Assembly: GCF_025962655.1 (NCBI RefSeq)
Contig: NZ_JAGFPE010000005.1
Span: 1 to 64,000, forward strand
Direction of reading: 5' to 3'
DNA from: Candidatus Symbiopectobacterium sp. NZEC151
GTDB taxonomy: Bacteria; Pseudomonadota; Gammaproteobacteria; Enterobacterales; Enterobacteriaceae
DNA: 64,000 nt
The first letter of the stretch is position 1; the number at the start of each line of letters is the position of its first letter. Made by a program: the position numbers and the translations under genes. This document shows positions 35,553 to 46,064 of this stretch, one piece after another. Under the pieces are notes generated by a model. The model was not told the DNA's origin and searched no databases. It saw nothing but the letters and a program-made list of their open reading frames with translations.

Positions 35553-36323
35553 GTTTGCTACCTAAAATTGCCAACTAATTATAGAATTCGGAAGTACAGA
35601 AGTCGCCATCGGTCTTTTCGTGCCCGCACGCGCGGTGCGAGGTTATAGGGCTCTTACCGGAGTTTGGGGCGCAAAGGGCACGCTCACACTCGCAATGTAG
35701 ACTAAAGTACGCAAATACGTTCCTGGTGCATGCCTGACTTCACCCGATGCGGCACGTTGCTACAGCAACGACATCTCCGCATATCGGTTGCCTGACGCTG
35801 ACAAAATTCCGCGTGAATCAGTTGCGCGGGCAGCGCCAGTGCTTTCTACGTGATAACCGGCGATATCAGATGATAATCAGGCTAACTCAACTACGCCTAA
35901 AGTGGTGCATAGTTTAACCTTATTAACAGCAACATAACAGTAAGCGCCGATTTTGATCGCTCACAAATCTACGGTTCCGTTGACATATATCAAATTTCAT
36001 TGTAGCACGTTAACTATTTTGTGAAAAATACTTATAAGATTGCCAGCTTAAGTCACAATCTGCCTGATTTGGATACGATTCAGCAGCGCAAGCGACCGCA
36101 ACGAATACGGAACGCCATCTTGCGATGGTCATTATATAATGCATTGATATTAAAGCATATGTAATGATTTTTTTGGTTTTTATTCCTTTTTAAGCCTGAC
36201 CCGCATTTTTTACCGTAAGGTAACGCTCGAATGTTTCATTTTTGTTAATGTAATCCAGGCTGGCGGGACGAGGCGTACCGGGTATTGCATGTCCGCCAGC
36301 CACTTTCTCTCTTTGGAGGTTTT
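35553..36323. other. Long arcA / RNA-methyltransferase intergenic region
   Basis: This 771-base region contains no protein gene I can support. It probably carries several arcA promoters, as in E. coli. At about 35698-35715 the sequence ATGTAGACTAAAGTACGC resembles the start of the small E. coli gene yjjY (ATGACTAAAGTACG) but with a TAG directly after the ATG, so it looks like a non-coding relic. An FNR box is at 35980-35993. A stem, GGCTGGCGGGAC / GTCCGCCAGCC (36258-36301), ends 13 bases before the ribosome site of the next gene. Confidence 0.6.
35980..35993. promoter_or_regulatory. FNR box upstream of arcA
   Basis: TTGACATATATCAA matches the FNR consensus TTGAT-N4-ATCAA at nine of ten defined positions. 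It lies about 430 bases before arcA; FNR activates arcA anaerobically in E. coli. It could also serve the divergent methyltransferase gene. Confidence 0.65.
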
Positions 36324-37007
36324 GTGCAGTTTTTTATTGTGCTGGTCGCGCCAGCCCGCCCAGAGAACGTGGGGGCGGCAGCCAGAGCCATGAAAACCAT
36401 GGGATTTCATTCACTGCGTATCGTTGACAGTCAGGCGCACCTTGAGCCCGGTGCACGACGGGTGGCGCACGGGGCCGGTGATATTCTGGATAATGTGACC
36501 TGCTACCCTTCGCTCGCTGACGCGCTGGCCGATGTGGATTTTACCGTTGCGACCACGGCGCGCTCGCGCGCAAAATTCCACTATTACTGCACGCCCAGCG
36601 CGTTACTCGATCTGATGCAGGAGAAACAGCAGTGGGTAGGTTCTGCCGCACTGGTGTTTGGTCGTGAAGATTCTGGTCTCACCAACGAGGAGTTGGCGCT
36701 GGCGGATATCCTGACAGGGGTGCCGATGCAGGCAGACTATCCGTCACTGAATTTAGGGCAGGCCGTCATGGTCTATTGTTACCAGTTGGCGCAACTGATG
36801 CAGGTGCAGGCAGAGACCGCCGAAGCCGCGCAGGCGGGGCAGTTGGTGGCGTTGCGCCATCGGTTGGATAAGCTGTTGGTGACGTTGCAGGTAGACGATG
36901 ACGAGAAACTGCGTGACTGGCTAATGCAGCGTATCGGGCTGTTACAGCAACGCGATACCGCCATGCTGCATACGTTGCTGCACGATATTGAGAAGGCACT
37001 GAAGTGA
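36324..37007 (+). CDS. yjtD: SPOUT-class RNA 2'-O-methyltransferase family protein (YjtD/LasT-like)
   Basis: 227 residues from GTG 36324, which has GGAGG four bases upstream and yields a protein of the E. coli YjtD length (228). Members of this TrmJ/TrmH-like family use S-adenosylmethionine to methylate ribose in tRNA or rRNA. The trefoil-knot motifs are VAPARPENVGAAARAMKTMGF, ALVFGREDSGLTNEEL and PSLNLGQAVMVYCYQL. The target of YjtD is not established. Located between arcA and thrL, as in E. coli. Confidence 0.9.
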   Translation: MQFFIVLVAPARPENVGAAARAMKTMGFHSLRIVDSQAHLEPGARRVAHGAGDILDNVTCYPSLADALADVDFTVATTARSRAKFHYYCTPSALLDLMQEKQQWVGSAALVFGREDSGLTNEELALADILTGVPMQADYPSLNLGQAVMVYCYQLAQLMQVQAETAEAAQAGQLVALRHRLDKLLVTLQVDDDEKLRDWLMQRIGLLQQRDTAMLHTLLHDIEKALK

Positions 37008-37026
37008 GATGAAAAAAAGAAATCCA

Positions 37027-37055
37027 TTGACTTCATGTCGCGATTGCCTTAACTA
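37027..37055 (+). promoter_or_regulatory. thr operon promoter
   Basis: TTGACT (37027-37032), 17 bases, TAACTA (37050-37055). The same -35 and a similar -10 occur in the E. coli thrLABC promoter. Transcription would start about 35 bases upstream of the thrL start. Confidence 0.72.
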
Positions 37056-37097
37056 ATAGAGGATAGAAACCGATTTATTGATCGAGAATCCTTACGC

Positions 37098-37166
37098 ATG
37101 CGTCATATCAGCCTGACCACCACCATTATTACCACCACCATTACTACCAGTAACGGTGCGGGCTGA
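37098..37166 (+). CDS. thrL: thr operon leader peptide
   Basis: 22 codons reading MRHISLTTTIITTTITTSNGAG, with eight threonine and four isoleucine codons. Stalling of the ribosome on these codons when Thr-tRNA or Ile-tRNA is scarce prevents formation of the downstream terminator. E. coli ThrL has 21 residues with the same plan and the same NGAG end. Confidence 0.95.
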   Translation: MRHISLTTTIITTTITTSNGAG

Positions 37167-37184
37167 CGCGTAGAAAAGAATCTG

Positions 37185-37221
37185 AAAAAGCCCGCACCTA
37201 AACAGTGCGGGCTTTTTTTTT
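37185..37221 (+). terminator. thr attenuator
   Basis: The stem AAGCCCGCAC / GTGCGGGCTT around CTAAACA is followed by eight T. It begins 19 bases after the thrL stop and is the transcription terminator of the attenuation system controlling thrABC. Confidence 0.93.
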
Positions 37222-37319
37222 ACGGCGAAGAGCAGGCTACGCCGACCCGGGCCGCCAGCAGCGGCAGCCAAAAGCGCACAGCGTGTTTTGGTGACTGAAA
37301 CTCAGGAGAAGAGATAAAA

Positions 37320-39779
37320 ATGCGAGTGTTGAAATTTGGCGGGACTTCCGTGGCGAATGCGGCGCGTTTTGCGCGCGTTGCCGATATCATCGAGAGCAAT
37401 GCGCGTCAGGGACAGGTTGCCACCGTGCTGTCTGCCCCGGCGAAAATCACCAACCACCTGGTGGCGATGATTGATAAAACCGTTGCGGGCCAAGACATTC
37501 TGCCGCATATCAACGATGCCGAAACTATCTTTTCTTCTCTGTTAAAAGGGTTGGCGGAATCCCAGCCGGGTTTTCCGTATGAGCGCTTGTCCACGTTGGT
37601 ACAACAAGAGCTGGGTCAGCTGAAACAGGTTCTGCACGGCATTTCACTGCTGGGGCAGTGCCCGGACAGCGTCAACGCCAGCATCATCTGCCGTGGCGAG
37701 AAACTCTCTATCGCCATCATGGAAGCGGTATTTCAGGCGCGTGGTTATAAAGTATCGGTTATCGATCCGGTAAAACGTTTGCTGGCGCAGGGCCATTATC
37801 TGGAATCTACCGTGGATATCGCTGAATCCACGCGCCGTATCGCCGAGCAAGGTATCCCTGCCGATCACGTGATTCTGATGGCGGGATTCACCGCGGGTAA
37901 TGATAAAGGAGAACTGGTGGTACTGGGCCGTAACGGCTCTGATTACTCTGCCGCTGTGTTGGCCGCCTGTTTACGCGCCGACTGTTGTGAAATCTGGACT
38001 GACGTGGACGGTGTCTACACCTGCGACCCGCGTCAGGTGCCTGATGCGAGACTGCTGAAGTCGATGTCGTATCAGGAAGCGATGGAGCTCTCCTACTTCG
38101 GCGCCAAAGTGCTTCACCCCCGTACCATCGCTCCCATCGCCCAGTTCCAAATTCCCTGCCTGATTAAAAATACCGAAAACCCCCAAGCGCCCGGCACACT
38201 GATTGGTCTGGACAGCTCTGATACCCAATATCCGGTAAAAGGCATCACCAACCTGAACAACATGGCGATGTTCAACGTTTCCGGCCCCGGCATGAAAGGC
38301 ATGGTGGGGATGGCAGCGCGCGTGTTTGCGGCAATGTCCCGTGCGGGCATCTCCGTGGTGCTGATCACGCAGTCCTCTTCCGAGTACAGCATCAGCTTCT
38401 GCGTGTCGCAAAGCGAGCTGGCCCGTTCCAAGAAAACGCTGGAAGATGAATTCTATCTGGAACTGAAAGACGGCGTGCTAGAACCGCTGGATATCACTGA
38501 GCGTCTGGCGATCATTTCCGTGGTGGGTGACGGTATGCGCACGCTGCGCGGCCTTTCCGCCCGCTTGTTCTCCGCGTTGGCCAGCGCCAATATCAATATT
38601 ATCGCGATTGCGCAGGGCTCTTCTGAGCGCTCCATCTCGGTGGTGGTGGATAACGATGTGGCAGTCACTGGCGTGCGTGTCGCACACCAGATGCTGTTTA
38701 ACACCGATCAGGTGATCGATGTGTTCGTTATCGGCGTAGGCGGCGTGGGCGGTGCCTTGCTGGAGCAGATTCATCGCCAGCAGCCGTGGCTGAAGCAGAA
38801 ACATATCGATCTGCGCGTCTGTGGTATTGCCAACTCCAAAGCGTTGCTGACCAATATCAACGGCATTGCGCTGGATTCCTGGCGTGAAGCGCTGAATGAG
38901 GCGCGCGAACCTTTCAATCTGGGTCGCCTGATTCGTCTGGTGAAAGAGTACCACCTGCTTAACCCGGTTATCGTAGACTGTACCTCCAATCAGGCGGTGG
39001 CCGATCAGTATGCCGATTTCCTGGCCGATGGCTTCCACGTGGTTACGCCAAACAAAAAGGCCAACACCGGCTCCATGAGCTACTACCAGCAACTGCGCAG
39101 CGCTGCCGCTAAATCACGCCGCAAGTTCCTGTATGACACCAACGTCGGTGCCGGGCTTCCGGTGATTGAAAACCTGCAAAACCTGTTGAATGCCGGAGAT
39201 GAGCTGCTGCGTTTCACCGGGATTCTCTCGGGGTCGCTCTCCTTTATCTTCGGTAAGCTGGATGAAGGCATGAGCTTGTCGCAGGCCACGTTGCAGGCGA
39301 AAGCCAATGGCTACACCGAGCCCGATCCGCGTGACGATCTGTCCGGCATGGATGTGGCGCGCAAATTGCTGATTCTGGCACGTGAAGCGGGCTATAAGCT
39401 GGAACTGGCCGATATCGAGGTGGAGTCGGTGCTGCCGCCGTCCTTTGATGCCTCGGGCGATGTCGACACCTTTATGGCGCGTTTACCCGAGCTGGACGCG
39501 CAATTCAGTGAAAAAGTGGCGCAGGCGCGGGAAGCAGGTAAAGTGTTGCGTTATGTCGGCGTGATTGAAGAAGGGCGCTGCAAAGTGCAAATTAGCGCAG
39601 TGGGCGGTAACGATCCGCTGTTCAAAGTGAAAGACGGTGAGAATGCGCTGGCGTTCTATAGCCAGTATTACCAGCCATTGCCGCTGGTGCTGCGCGGTTA
39701 TGGCGCGGGTAATGATGTGACAGCGGCCGGTGTGTTTGCCGATCTGTTGCGCACGCTGTCATGGAAGTCAGGAGTATAA
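37320..39779 (+). CDS. thrA: Bifunctional aspartokinase I / homoserine dehydrogenase I
   Basis: 819 residues (820 in E. coli). The N-terminal aspartate kinase starts [17 protein letters not shown], two ACT-like regulatory segments lie near residues 320-460 ([33 protein letters not shown]), and the homoserine dehydrogenase half has the Rossmann motif [14 protein letters not shown] and [15 protein letters not shown]. It catalyses the first and third steps of the aspartate-to-threonine pathway, inhibited by threonine. GAGAAG before the start; the stop is two bases from thrB. Confidence 0.98.
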   Translation: MRVLKFGGTSVANAARFARVADIIESNARQGQVATVLSAPAKITNHLVAMIDKTVAGQDILPHINDAETIFSSLLKGLAESQPGFPYERLSTLVQQELGQLKQVLHGISLLGQCPDSVNASIICRGEKLSIAIMEAVFQARGYKVSVIDPVKRLLAQGHYLESTVDIAESTRRIAEQGIPADHVILMAGFTAGNDKGELVVLGRNGSDYSAAVLAACLRADCCEIWTDVDGVYTCDPRQVPDARLLKSMSYQEAMELSYFGAKVLHPRTIAPIAQFQIPCLIKNTENPQAPGTLIGLDSSDTQYPVKGITNLNNMAMFNVSGPGMKGMVGMAARVFAAMSRAGISVVLITQSSSEYSISFCVSQSELARSKKTLEDEFYLELKDGVLEPLDITERLAIISVVGDGMRTLRGLSARLFSALASANINIIAIAQGSSERSISVVVDNDVAVTGVRVAHQMLFNTDQVIDVFVIGVGGVGGALLEQIHRQQPWLKQKHIDLRVCGIANSKALLTNINGIALDSWREALNEAREPFNLGRLIRLVKEYHLLNPVIVDCTSNQAVADQYADFLADGFHVVTPNKKANTGSMSYYQQLRSAAAKSRRKFLYDTNVGAGLPVIENLQNLLNAGDELLRFTGILSGSLSFIFGKLDEGMSLSQATLQAKANGYTEPDPRDDLSGMDVARKLLILAREAGYKLELADIEVESVLPPSFDASGDVDTFMARLPELDAQFSEKVAQAREAGKVLRYVGVIEEGRCKVQISAVGGNDPLFKVKDGENALAFYSQYYQPLPLVLRGYGAGNDVTAAGVFADLLRTLSWKSGV

Positions 39780-39781
39780 TA

Positions 39782-40711
39782 ATGGTTAAAATTTATGCGC
39801 CCGCGTCGATCGGCAACGTCAGCGTTGGGTTTGATGTGCTGGGCGCGGCGGTTACGCCGGTTGATGGCTCACTGTTGGGCGATTGCGTGACCGTAACGGC
39901 GGCGGAGAGTTTCAGCCTGCGCAATGAAGGCCGTTTTGTCGGCAAACTGCCGAGTGAGCCGAAAGAGAACATTGTCTACCAGTGTTGGGAACGGTTTTGT
40001 CAGGAAGTGGGGAAAACCATTCCTGTCGCCATGACGCTGGAAAAGAACATGCCGATCGGCTCGGGTCTGGGTTCCAGCGCCTGTTCCGTGGTCGCTGGTC
40101 TGATGGCGATGAACGAATTTTGTGGCAAACCGCTGGATGATACGCGTTTGCTGGCGCTGATGGGCGAACTGGAAGGGCGTATTTCCGGCAGCGTGCACTA
40201 CGATAATGTCGCGCCGTGCTTCCTGGGCGGTATTCAACTGATGATCGAGCAAAACGGCATCATCAGCCAGCCGGTACCTGCGTTTGACGATTGGCTGTGG
40301 GTGATGGCCTATCCGGGGATCAAAGTGTCGACCGCGGAAGCGCGTGCCATTCTGCCCGCGCAGTATCGCCGTCAGGATTGCATCAGCCATGGCCGTTATC
40401 TGGCGGGCTTTATTCACGCTTGTCACACCCGCCAGCCTGCGCTGGCGGCGGCGTTGATGCAGGATGTGATCGCCGAGCCGTACCGTACACGCCTCCTGCC
40501 CGGCTTTGCCAACGCGCGTCAGGCGGCAAAAGATATTGGCGCGCTGGCGTGCGGTATCTCCGGTTCAGGGCCGACGCTGTTTTCCGTGTGCGACGATATG
40601 GAAAAGGCGCAGCGTCTGGCCAGTTGGCTGCAAGATAACTATTTGCAGAACGATGAAGGGTTTGTTCATATTTGCCGTCTGGATACGACAGGCGCACGTC
40701 AATTGGGATAA
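39782..40711 (+). CDS. thrB: Homoserine kinase
   Basis: 309 residues from ATG 39782 ([21 protein letters not shown]), two bases after the thrA stop, matching the 310-residue E. coli enzyme; an upstream start at 39761 would overlap thrA. GHMP kinase with the ATP loop [18 protein letters not shown] and the C-terminal [13 protein letters not shown]. Phosphorylates homoserine to O-phosphohomoserine. Translationally coupled within thrABC. Confidence 0.98.
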   Translation: MVKIYAPASIGNVSVGFDVLGAAVTPVDGSLLGDCVTVTAAESFSLRNEGRFVGKLPSEPKENIVYQCWERFCQEVGKTIPVAMTLEKNMPIGSGLGSSACSVVAGLMAMNEFCGKPLDDTRLLALMGELEGRISGSVHYDNVAPCFLGGIQLMIEQNGIISQPVPAFDDWLWVMAYPGIKVSTAEARAILPAQYRRQDCISHGRYLAGFIHACHTRQPALAAALMQDVIAEPYRTRLLPGFANARQAAKDIGALACGISGSGPTLFSVCDDMEKAQRLASWLQDNYLQNDEGFVHICRLDTTGARQLG

Positions 40712-40714
40712 GGC

Positions 40715-42004
40715 ATGAAACTTTACAACTTAAAAGACCACAACGAGCAGGTCAGCTTCTCGCAGGCGATCAAACAAGGGCTTGGACGCCAGCAAGGGCT
40801 GTTCTTCCCGCTGGACCTGCCTGAGTTCAGTTCGACGGAAATCGATGACCTGCTGGAACTGGATCTGGTTACGCGCAGCAGCCGCATTCTTTCTGCCTAT
40901 CTGGGTGATGAAATTGCTCCAGAAACGGTGTATCAACGTATTAAAGCGGCGTTTACCTTCCCGGCTCCGGTTGCCACGGTTTCTGAAGATATTGCCTCTC
41001 TGGAGCTGTTCCACGGCCCGACGCTGGCGTTTAAGGACTTTGGCGGGCGCTTTATGGCGCAGATGCTGGCACAGGTCTCCAACGGGGAAAAAGTCACCAT
41101 TTTGACGGCAACCTCCGGTGATACCGGTGCGGCGGTCGCGCACGCGTTTTACGGTCTGGAAAACGTGCGTGTGGTTATCTTGTATCCGCGCGGCAAAATC
41201 AGCCCGTTGCAGGAGAAACTGTTCTGTACGCTGGGCGGCAACATCCATACCATCGCGATCGACAGCGATTTCGATGCGTGCCAGGCGCTGGTGAAGCAGG
41301 CGTTTGACGATGAAGCGTTGAAGCAGACTATCGGTCTGAACTCTGCCAATTCGATCAATATCAGCCGTTTGCTGGCACAAATCTGCTATTACTTTGAAGC
41401 GGTAGCGCAGTTGCCTGCCGCCGCGCGTCAGCAACTGGTGGTGTCGGTGCCGAGTGGTAACTTCGGTGATTTGACCGCCGGTCTGTTGGCAAAATCCCTC
41501 GGCTTGCCGATCAAACGCTTTATCGCCGCTACCAATGCCAATGACACCGTGCCGCGTTATCTCAGCAACGGCGAATGGGCCCCCAATCCGACAGTGGCAA
41601 CGTTGTCTAACGCGATGGATGTTAGCCAGCCGAACAACTGGCCGCGCGTAGAGGAGTTGTTCCGTCGTAAAAATTGGGCGCTGCCAACGCTGGGATTTGG
41701 TGCGGTGAGTGATGATGTGACCAAAGCGACCCTGCATGAACTGGAAGCGCTGGGCTACACCTCCGAACCGCATGCAGCCATTGCTTATCGTCTGCTGCGC
41801 GACCAACTCCAGCCGGGCGAGTTCGGCTTGTTCCTGGGAACAGCGCATCCGGCGAAATTCAAAGAGAGCGTAGAAGCCATTCTGGGTAAAACGCTGGATC
41901 TGCCAGACGCATTGGCGCAGCGTGCGGATCTGGAATTGCTCTCGCATAACTTTGCGCCCGATTTCGCGCAGTTGCGTCAGTTCCTGATGGCGTTGCCGGA
42001 ATAA
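40715..42004 (+). CDS. thrC: Threonine synthase
   Basis: 429 residues. PLP enzyme that converts O-phosphohomoserine to threonine. The PLP lysine is in GPTLAFKDFGGRF, and the phosphate-binding glycine-rich segments are TATSGDTGAAVAHAF and VSVPSGNFGDLTAGLL. It starts three bases after the thrB stop (GGCATGAAAC) and ends the operon. It converges with yaaA across a hairpin. Confidence 0.98.
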   Translation: MKLYNLKDHNEQVSFSQAIKQGLGRQQGLFFPLDLPEFSSTEIDDLLELDLVTRSSRILSAYLGDEIAPETVYQRIKAAFTFPAPVATVSEDIASLELFHGPTLAFKDFGGRFMAQMLAQVSNGEKVTILTATSGDTGAAVAHAFYGLENVRVVILYPRGKISPLQEKLFCTLGGNIHTIAIDSDFDACQALVKQAFDDEALKQTIGLNSANSINISRLLAQICYYFEAVAQLPAAARQQLVVSVPSGNFGDLTAGLLAKSLGLPIKRFIAATNANDTVPRYLSNGEWAPNPTVATLSNAMDVSQPNNWPRVEELFRRKNWALPTLGFGAVSDDVTKATLHELEALGYTSEPHAAIAYRLLRDQLQPGEFGLFLGTAHPAKFKESVEAILGKTLDLPDALAQRADLELLSHNFAPDFAQLRQFLMALPE

Positions 42005-42018
42005 GTTATGCTGTTTAT

Positions 42019-42043
42019 CGTTCCCCGCACCGTGCGGGGAACG
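42019..42043. terminator. Hairpin between convergent thrC and yaaA
   Basis: The 11-bp perfect stem CGTTCCCCGCA / TGCGGGGAACG with a three-base loop lies in the 46-base gap. No T run follows on the + strand; it may act in both directions with limited strength. Confidence 0.6.
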
Positions 42044-42050
42044 GTAACCC

Positions 42051-42824
42051 TCACTGCGCGTGGCGCTTAAAGACAAGCTCCTGCTCGGTCGCGCCATATT
42101 CCGCAAAGCAGTAACCTTCCAGATTGAAATCTTGCAGTTGCTCAACCTGCGTCAGCCGGTTTTTGATAATAAAACGGCTCATCAAGCCACGCGCCTTTTT
42201 GGCGTAGAAACTGATCACCTTGAACTTGCCGTTTTTCTCATCCAGAAACACCGGTTTTATCAGCGTAGCATTGAGCTTTTTGACATTGACGGATTTGAAG
42301 TATTCATCTGACGCCAGATTGACGAGGATGTCATCTCCCTGTGCCTGTAGCGCCTGATTGAGGTGCTGCGTGATGGTATCACCCCAGAAGTGATAAAGAT
42401 CCTTGCCGGCCTGGTTCTCCAGTCGCGTACCCATTTCCAGACGATAGGGCCGCATCAAGTCCAGCGGGCGCAGTACGCCATACAGCCCGGACAACATGCG
42501 CAGATGCTGCTGGGCAAAATCGAAATCTGCTTCGCTGAAATCTTCTGCGGCAAGCCCGGTATAGACGTCGCCTTTAAAGGCCAACAGGGCTTGGCGCGCA
42601 TTGTCGGGAGTGAAATGGGGCTGCCATTCGCTAAAACGCCCGGCGTTGAGATCCGCCAGTTTGTCACTGATGCTCATCAACGAGGCTATTTGTGCCGGTG
42701 TGAGCCGTTTACACAAGGCGATCAGTTCGCTGGCGTGGTCCAGCAATGCGGGCTGCGTGTAGCGCTCGGTGGCCAACGGGCTGGTGTAATCCAGCGTTTT
42801 CGCTGGCGAAATGGTGATCAACAT
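42051..42824 (-). CDS. yaaA: Peroxide stress protein YaaA
   Basis: 257 residues from ATG 42824 ([18 protein letters not shown]), preceded by GGGGAG; a longer frame to 42983 is not conserved. E. coli YaaA (258 residues) is induced by OxyR and lowers free iron and DNA damage during peroxide stress. Its fold has a helix-hairpin-helix-like segment that binds DNA. Characteristic stretches are [19 protein letters not shown] and [10 protein letters not shown]-like [12 protein letters not shown]. Neighbours thrC and talB are as in E. coli. Confidence 0.94.
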   Translation of the reverse strand: MLITISPAKTLDYTSPLATERYTQPALLDHASELIALCKRLTPAQIASLMSISDKLADLNAGRFSEWQPHFTPDNARQALLAFKGDVYTGLAAEDFSEADFDFAQQHLRMLSGLYGVLRPLDLMRPYRLEMGTRLENQAGKDLYHFWGDTITQHLNQALQAQGDDILVNLASDEYFKSVNVKKLNATLIKPVFLDEKNGKFKVISFYAKKARGLMSRFIIKNRLTQVEQLQDFNLEGYCFAEYGATEQELVFKRHAQ

Positions 42825-43007
42825 GGCATGGCTCCCCTGTTTTTGTTGCAGGTACTGTAGCAAAAAACACAGAAAAAAGGGGCGATGGCTGTAACAGGAA
42901 AAGGCTGTCTTGCACGGGGGGCGGTGCGTGTTATTATCGAAACATAAGTAATTTATAAGTGCGAAATACAAGACGACGTTCATATACCCACAACGAGATA
43001 TGCCAAC

Positions 43008-43961
43008 ATGACGGATAAACTGACTTCCTTACGCCAATTGACCACGGTCGTGGCTGATACCGGCGATATCGCCGCGATGAAGCTCTACAAACCGCAGGAT
43101 GCTACCACCAACCCTTCCCTGATTCTGAACGCGGCGCAAATTCCTGAATACCGCTCTTTGATTGAAGACGCGGTGAAATGGGCGCGTGAGCAGAGCAGCA
43201 AACGGGAACAGCAGCTTGTCGATGCCACGGACAAACTGGCCGTCAATATTGGTCTGGAAATCCTGAAACTGATCCCGGGTCGTATCTCCACGGAAGTGGA
43301 TGCTCGCCTCTCTTATGATACTGAAGCGAGCGTTGCCAAAGCCAAGCATCTGATCAAGCTCTATAACGATGCGGGCATCAGCAACGATCGCATCCTGATC
43401 AAACTGGCTTCAACCTGGCAGGGCATCCGCGCCGCCGAGCAGTTGGAAAAAGAAGGCATCAACTGTAACCTGACGCTGCTGTTCTCTTTTGCACAAGCGC
43501 GTGCCTGTGCGGAAGCGGGTGTCTTCCTGATCTCCCCGTTTGTGGGCCGTATTCTGGACTGGTACAAAGCCAACACCGACAAGAAAGAGTATGCGCCGCA
43601 GGAAGATCCGGGTGTTGTCTCCGTTACTGAAATTTACGAGTACTACAAAGCGCACGGTTATGAAACCGTGGTGATGGGTGCCAGCTTCCGCAACAGCGGC
43701 GAAATTCTTGAACTGGCGGGCTGCGATCGCCTGACCATTGCGCCAGCGTTGCTGAAAGAATTGTCCGAGTCCACCGGCGATGTGCCGCGCAAACTGGCTT
43801 ACAGCGGTGAGATTAAAGCGCGCCCAGCGAAAATGACCGAAGCTGAGTTCTACTGGCAGCACAATCAGGACCCGATGGCCGTTGATAAACTGGCGGACGG
43901 TATCCGCAAGTTTGCTATCGACCAGGGCAAGCTGGAAAAAATGATTGAAGACCTGCTGTAA
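43008..43961 (+). CDS. talB: Transaldolase B
   Basis: 317 residues as in E. coli TalB. Transfers a dihydroxyacetone unit between sedoheptulose 7-phosphate and glyceraldehyde 3-phosphate in the pentose phosphate pathway. The Schiff-base lysine is K132 in [20 protein letters not shown] (31-39) is the N-terminal signature. Followed by a terminator and convergent with the diguanylate cyclase gene. Confidence 0.98.
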   Translation: MTDKLTSLRQLTTVVADTGDIAAMKLYKPQDATTNPSLILNAAQIPEYRSLIEDAVKWAREQSSKREQQLVDATDKLAVNIGLEILKLIPGRISTEVDARLSYDTEASVAKAKHLIKLYNDAGISNDRILIKLASTWQGIRAAEQLEKEGINCNLTLLFSFAQARACAEAGVFLISPFVGRILDWYKANTDKKEYAPQEDPGVVSVTEIYEYYKAHGYETVVMGASFRNSGEILELAGCDRLTIAPALLKELSESTGDVPRKLAYSGEIKARPAKMTEAEFYWQHNQDPMAVDKLADGIRKFAIDQGKLEKMIEDLL

Positions 43962-43979
43962 TCAACGCAGAAAACGCAC

Positions 43980-44006
43980 AAGGCCGGGTTTCCCCGGCCT
44001 TTTTTG
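43980..44006 (+). terminator. Rho-independent terminator of talB
   Basis: The stem AGGCCGGG / CCCGGCCT around TTTC is followed by six T, 20 bases after the talB stop. Confidence 0.9.
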
Positions 44007-44025
44007 TTATTGCTGTTTGGGCAGG

Positions 44026-45117
44026 CTATAGCGCAACGCGGTTACGCTCACGTTTCGCCAGATAGAGTTTCTCATCGGCACGCTTCATCACCTGGGTAAG
44101 ATCTTCCTGCGCGATATGATACTCCACCAGACCAATACTGACGGAGAGCTTCATCTTCTGGCCCGAAGACGAGGCGCTGGTGGCGTTGCTCACCGCCACT
44201 CTGGCCCGTTCAGCCACCCAGTAAGCGTCATCCAGCGCGATATTCGGCAGAACGATGGCAAATTCATCCCCGCCTAAACGGCCAAAGATCTCCTCTTTGC
44301 GAAACGAATGTTTCAGGATGGACGCTACCGTTTTCAGCGCGTCATCGCCGCCGTCGTGACCCAAGGTGTCGTTCACGTTTTTAAAGTGATCGATATCGAT
44401 CAGGATGACGCAGGTGGGGCGTCGGGTCACATTGGCGATTTGCAGCACCTTGTTGGCCGCATGGTAAAAGGCATCGCGGCGCAGGTAGCCCGTCAAATCG
44501 TCGTAGCGGGCGGTGGTGGGCAATTCGATCAGGTATTTTTTGGCAAACAGCGAGAGCACGCTGCCCAGCATGGCAGCGAGTAGCGCCATAAACGCGGCAA
44601 TCAGCAGAGACGAAAACGACCTCACGGTTTTATACAGCGTCGGTTCACTCAGTACGCCGGTGGTGCGGATGATAACGCCGTGCAACTCGTCGAGCGGCGA
44701 CATCAGTGGAAAGATGGTGGTGTAGGTTCCTTTGCCCGCGTACTCTCCCATGGCGGGCAGCTTGTCTTTACACAAGCGCAGGACAGTCATGTCATTGAAG
44801 GTCAAATCCAATTGTGACAGGTGGGTGATGCATTCCGACTGTGTGTCACGCGTGTTGAAGCCCAACGTCCTGACACGCACCTGCGTAAAATCGCCCGTCA
44901 AAAAGCGCATATCGCTGTCTTTAACTTCACCACCGGTGTTATAGGATTGATAAATATTAATGATGCTATCAAGGTTGTGTCGCTGAGTATTCCACTCAGC
45001 CTGACGATCGTGGTAGATAACGAACAGAGCGGCAGAAAAAACCACGGAACCAAAGAAAAAGAAGGCGGATACCGGATGAGAGATGAGTTTGAGTAATTGA
45101 TATTTCAGACCGGCCAT
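44026..45117 (-). CDS. Membrane-bound diguanylate cyclase (GGDEF domain)
   Basis: 363 residues from ATG 45117 (MAGLKYQLLKLI), with AAGGAA seven bases before; the frame extends to 45216 without support. One membrane span at about 18-37 and another near 178-202 enclose a periplasmic sensor domain of about 140 residues with three cysteines. The C-terminal cyclase has YDDLTGYLRRDAFY, DIDHFKNVNDTLGHDGGD and the intact active loop RLGGDEFAIVLPN, so it should make cyclic di-GMP from GTP. The inhibitory site reads RKEE instead of RxxD five residues before the loop, so product inhibition may be weak. Signal unknown. Confidence 0.92.
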   Translation of the reverse strand: MAGLKYQLLKLISHPVSAFFFFGSVVFSAALFVIYHDRQAEWNTQRHNLDSIINIYQSYNTGGEVKDSDMRFLTGDFTQVRVRTLGFNTRDTQSECITHLSQLDLTFNDMTVLRLCKDKLPAMGEYAGKGTYTTIFPLMSPLDELHGVIIRTTGVLSEPTLYKTVRSFSSLLIAAFMALLAAMLGSVLSLFAKKYLIELPTTARYDDLTGYLRRDAFYHAANKVLQIANVTRRPTCVILIDIDHFKNVNDTLGHDGGDDALKTVASILKHSFRKEEIFGRLGGDEFAIVLPNIALDDAYWVAERARVAVSNATSASSSGQKMKLSVSIGLVEYHIAQEDLTQVMKRADEKLYLAKRERNRVAL

Positions 45118-45349
45118 GAACGTTTCCTTGGTACTCGCGCGTACAGTTGCCGCCAGCAATGCGCTAACATACTCAGTGTCGGCGCTAAGTGGCCGTGACT
45201 TTAAATATAAACGCAATCTTTTTTCTATGAGGGTCTAAAAAGCTACTTATCTCACATTATTACCGATCGCGCTGATTGTTAAACGATGTGCAGGCCTCAT
45301 GCGTTAAAAAGATTGTTAAAATCAGATTTTAACTGACAGAGACGTTGTT

Positions 45350-45937
45350 ATGAATGAATTGCGAATTGGCCTGTTATCCGTCTCCGACCGCGCCTCGAGT
45401 GGGGTATATCAGGATAAGGGCATCCCAGCGTTGCAGGAGTGGCTTGCTGCTGCGTTGACGACGCCCTTTGTCGTGGAATCTCGCCTCATTCCGGATGAGC
45501 AGCCGTTAATTGAACAGGCGTTGTGTGAGCTGGTGGATGAACGTCAGTGTCATCTGGTGTTGACAACCGGTGGTACGGGACCAGCACGGCGCGATGTCAC
45601 GCCGGATGCCACGCTGGCGGTGGCCGATCGAGAAATGCCGGGCTTTGGCGAACAGATGCGCCAGATCAGCTTGCGCTTTGTGCCTACGGCAATTTTATCG
45701 CGTCAGGTGGGGGTTATTCGTAAACAGGCATTGATCCTGAACCTGCCGGGGCAACCCAAATCCATCAAAGAGACGCTGGAAGGGCTGAAAGACGATGCGG
45801 GAAACGTGGTACTGCCAGGGATTTTTGCCAGTGTACCGTATTGTATACAGCTGCTGGAAGGACCTTATGTCGAAACCAATCCGCAAGTGGTAGCAGCATT
45901 TCGCCCCAAGAGTGCGATCCGCGACACAAAAAGCTAA
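45350..45937 (+). CDS. mog: Molybdopterin adenylyltransferase
   Basis: 195 residues, as in E. coli. Activates molybdopterin by adenylation before MoeA inserts molybdenum. Signatures are LRIGLLSVSDRASSGVYQDKG-type N-terminus (residues 3-23), the MPT-binding motif LVLTTGGTGPARRDVTPDAT and ILNLPGQPKSIKE. Cytoplasmic; single-gene unit. Confidence 0.97.
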   Translation: MNELRIGLLSVSDRASSGVYQDKGIPALQEWLAAALTTPFVVESRLIPDEQPLIEQALCELVDERQCHLVLTTGGTGPARRDVTPDATLAVADREMPGFGEQMRQISLRFVPTAILSRQVGVIRKQALILNLPGQPKSIKETLEGLKDDAGNVVLPGIFASVPYCIQLLEGPYVETNPQVVAAFRPKSAIRDTKS

Positions 45938-46064
45938 CGTTAGTCCATTTTAAGCATAAGCTACAGCTTTGCTGGAGTGTAAAATTTTAGTCGTTATAGT
46001 AATCTTAGCTTTACACAAAGACGGCGAATTATTTTTCTCTCACTCTGGCCTTATTCGGTAACTT

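Noticed and set aside
35698-35860. yjjY-like small gene upstream of arcA
   Set aside because: The similarity covers only the first few codons and a TAG follows the ATG; the downstream codons do not resemble E. coli YjjY.
40730-42145. 471-codon open frame antisense to thrC
   Set aside because: Arg/Gln-rich translation typical of antisense shadows; it also overlaps yaaA.
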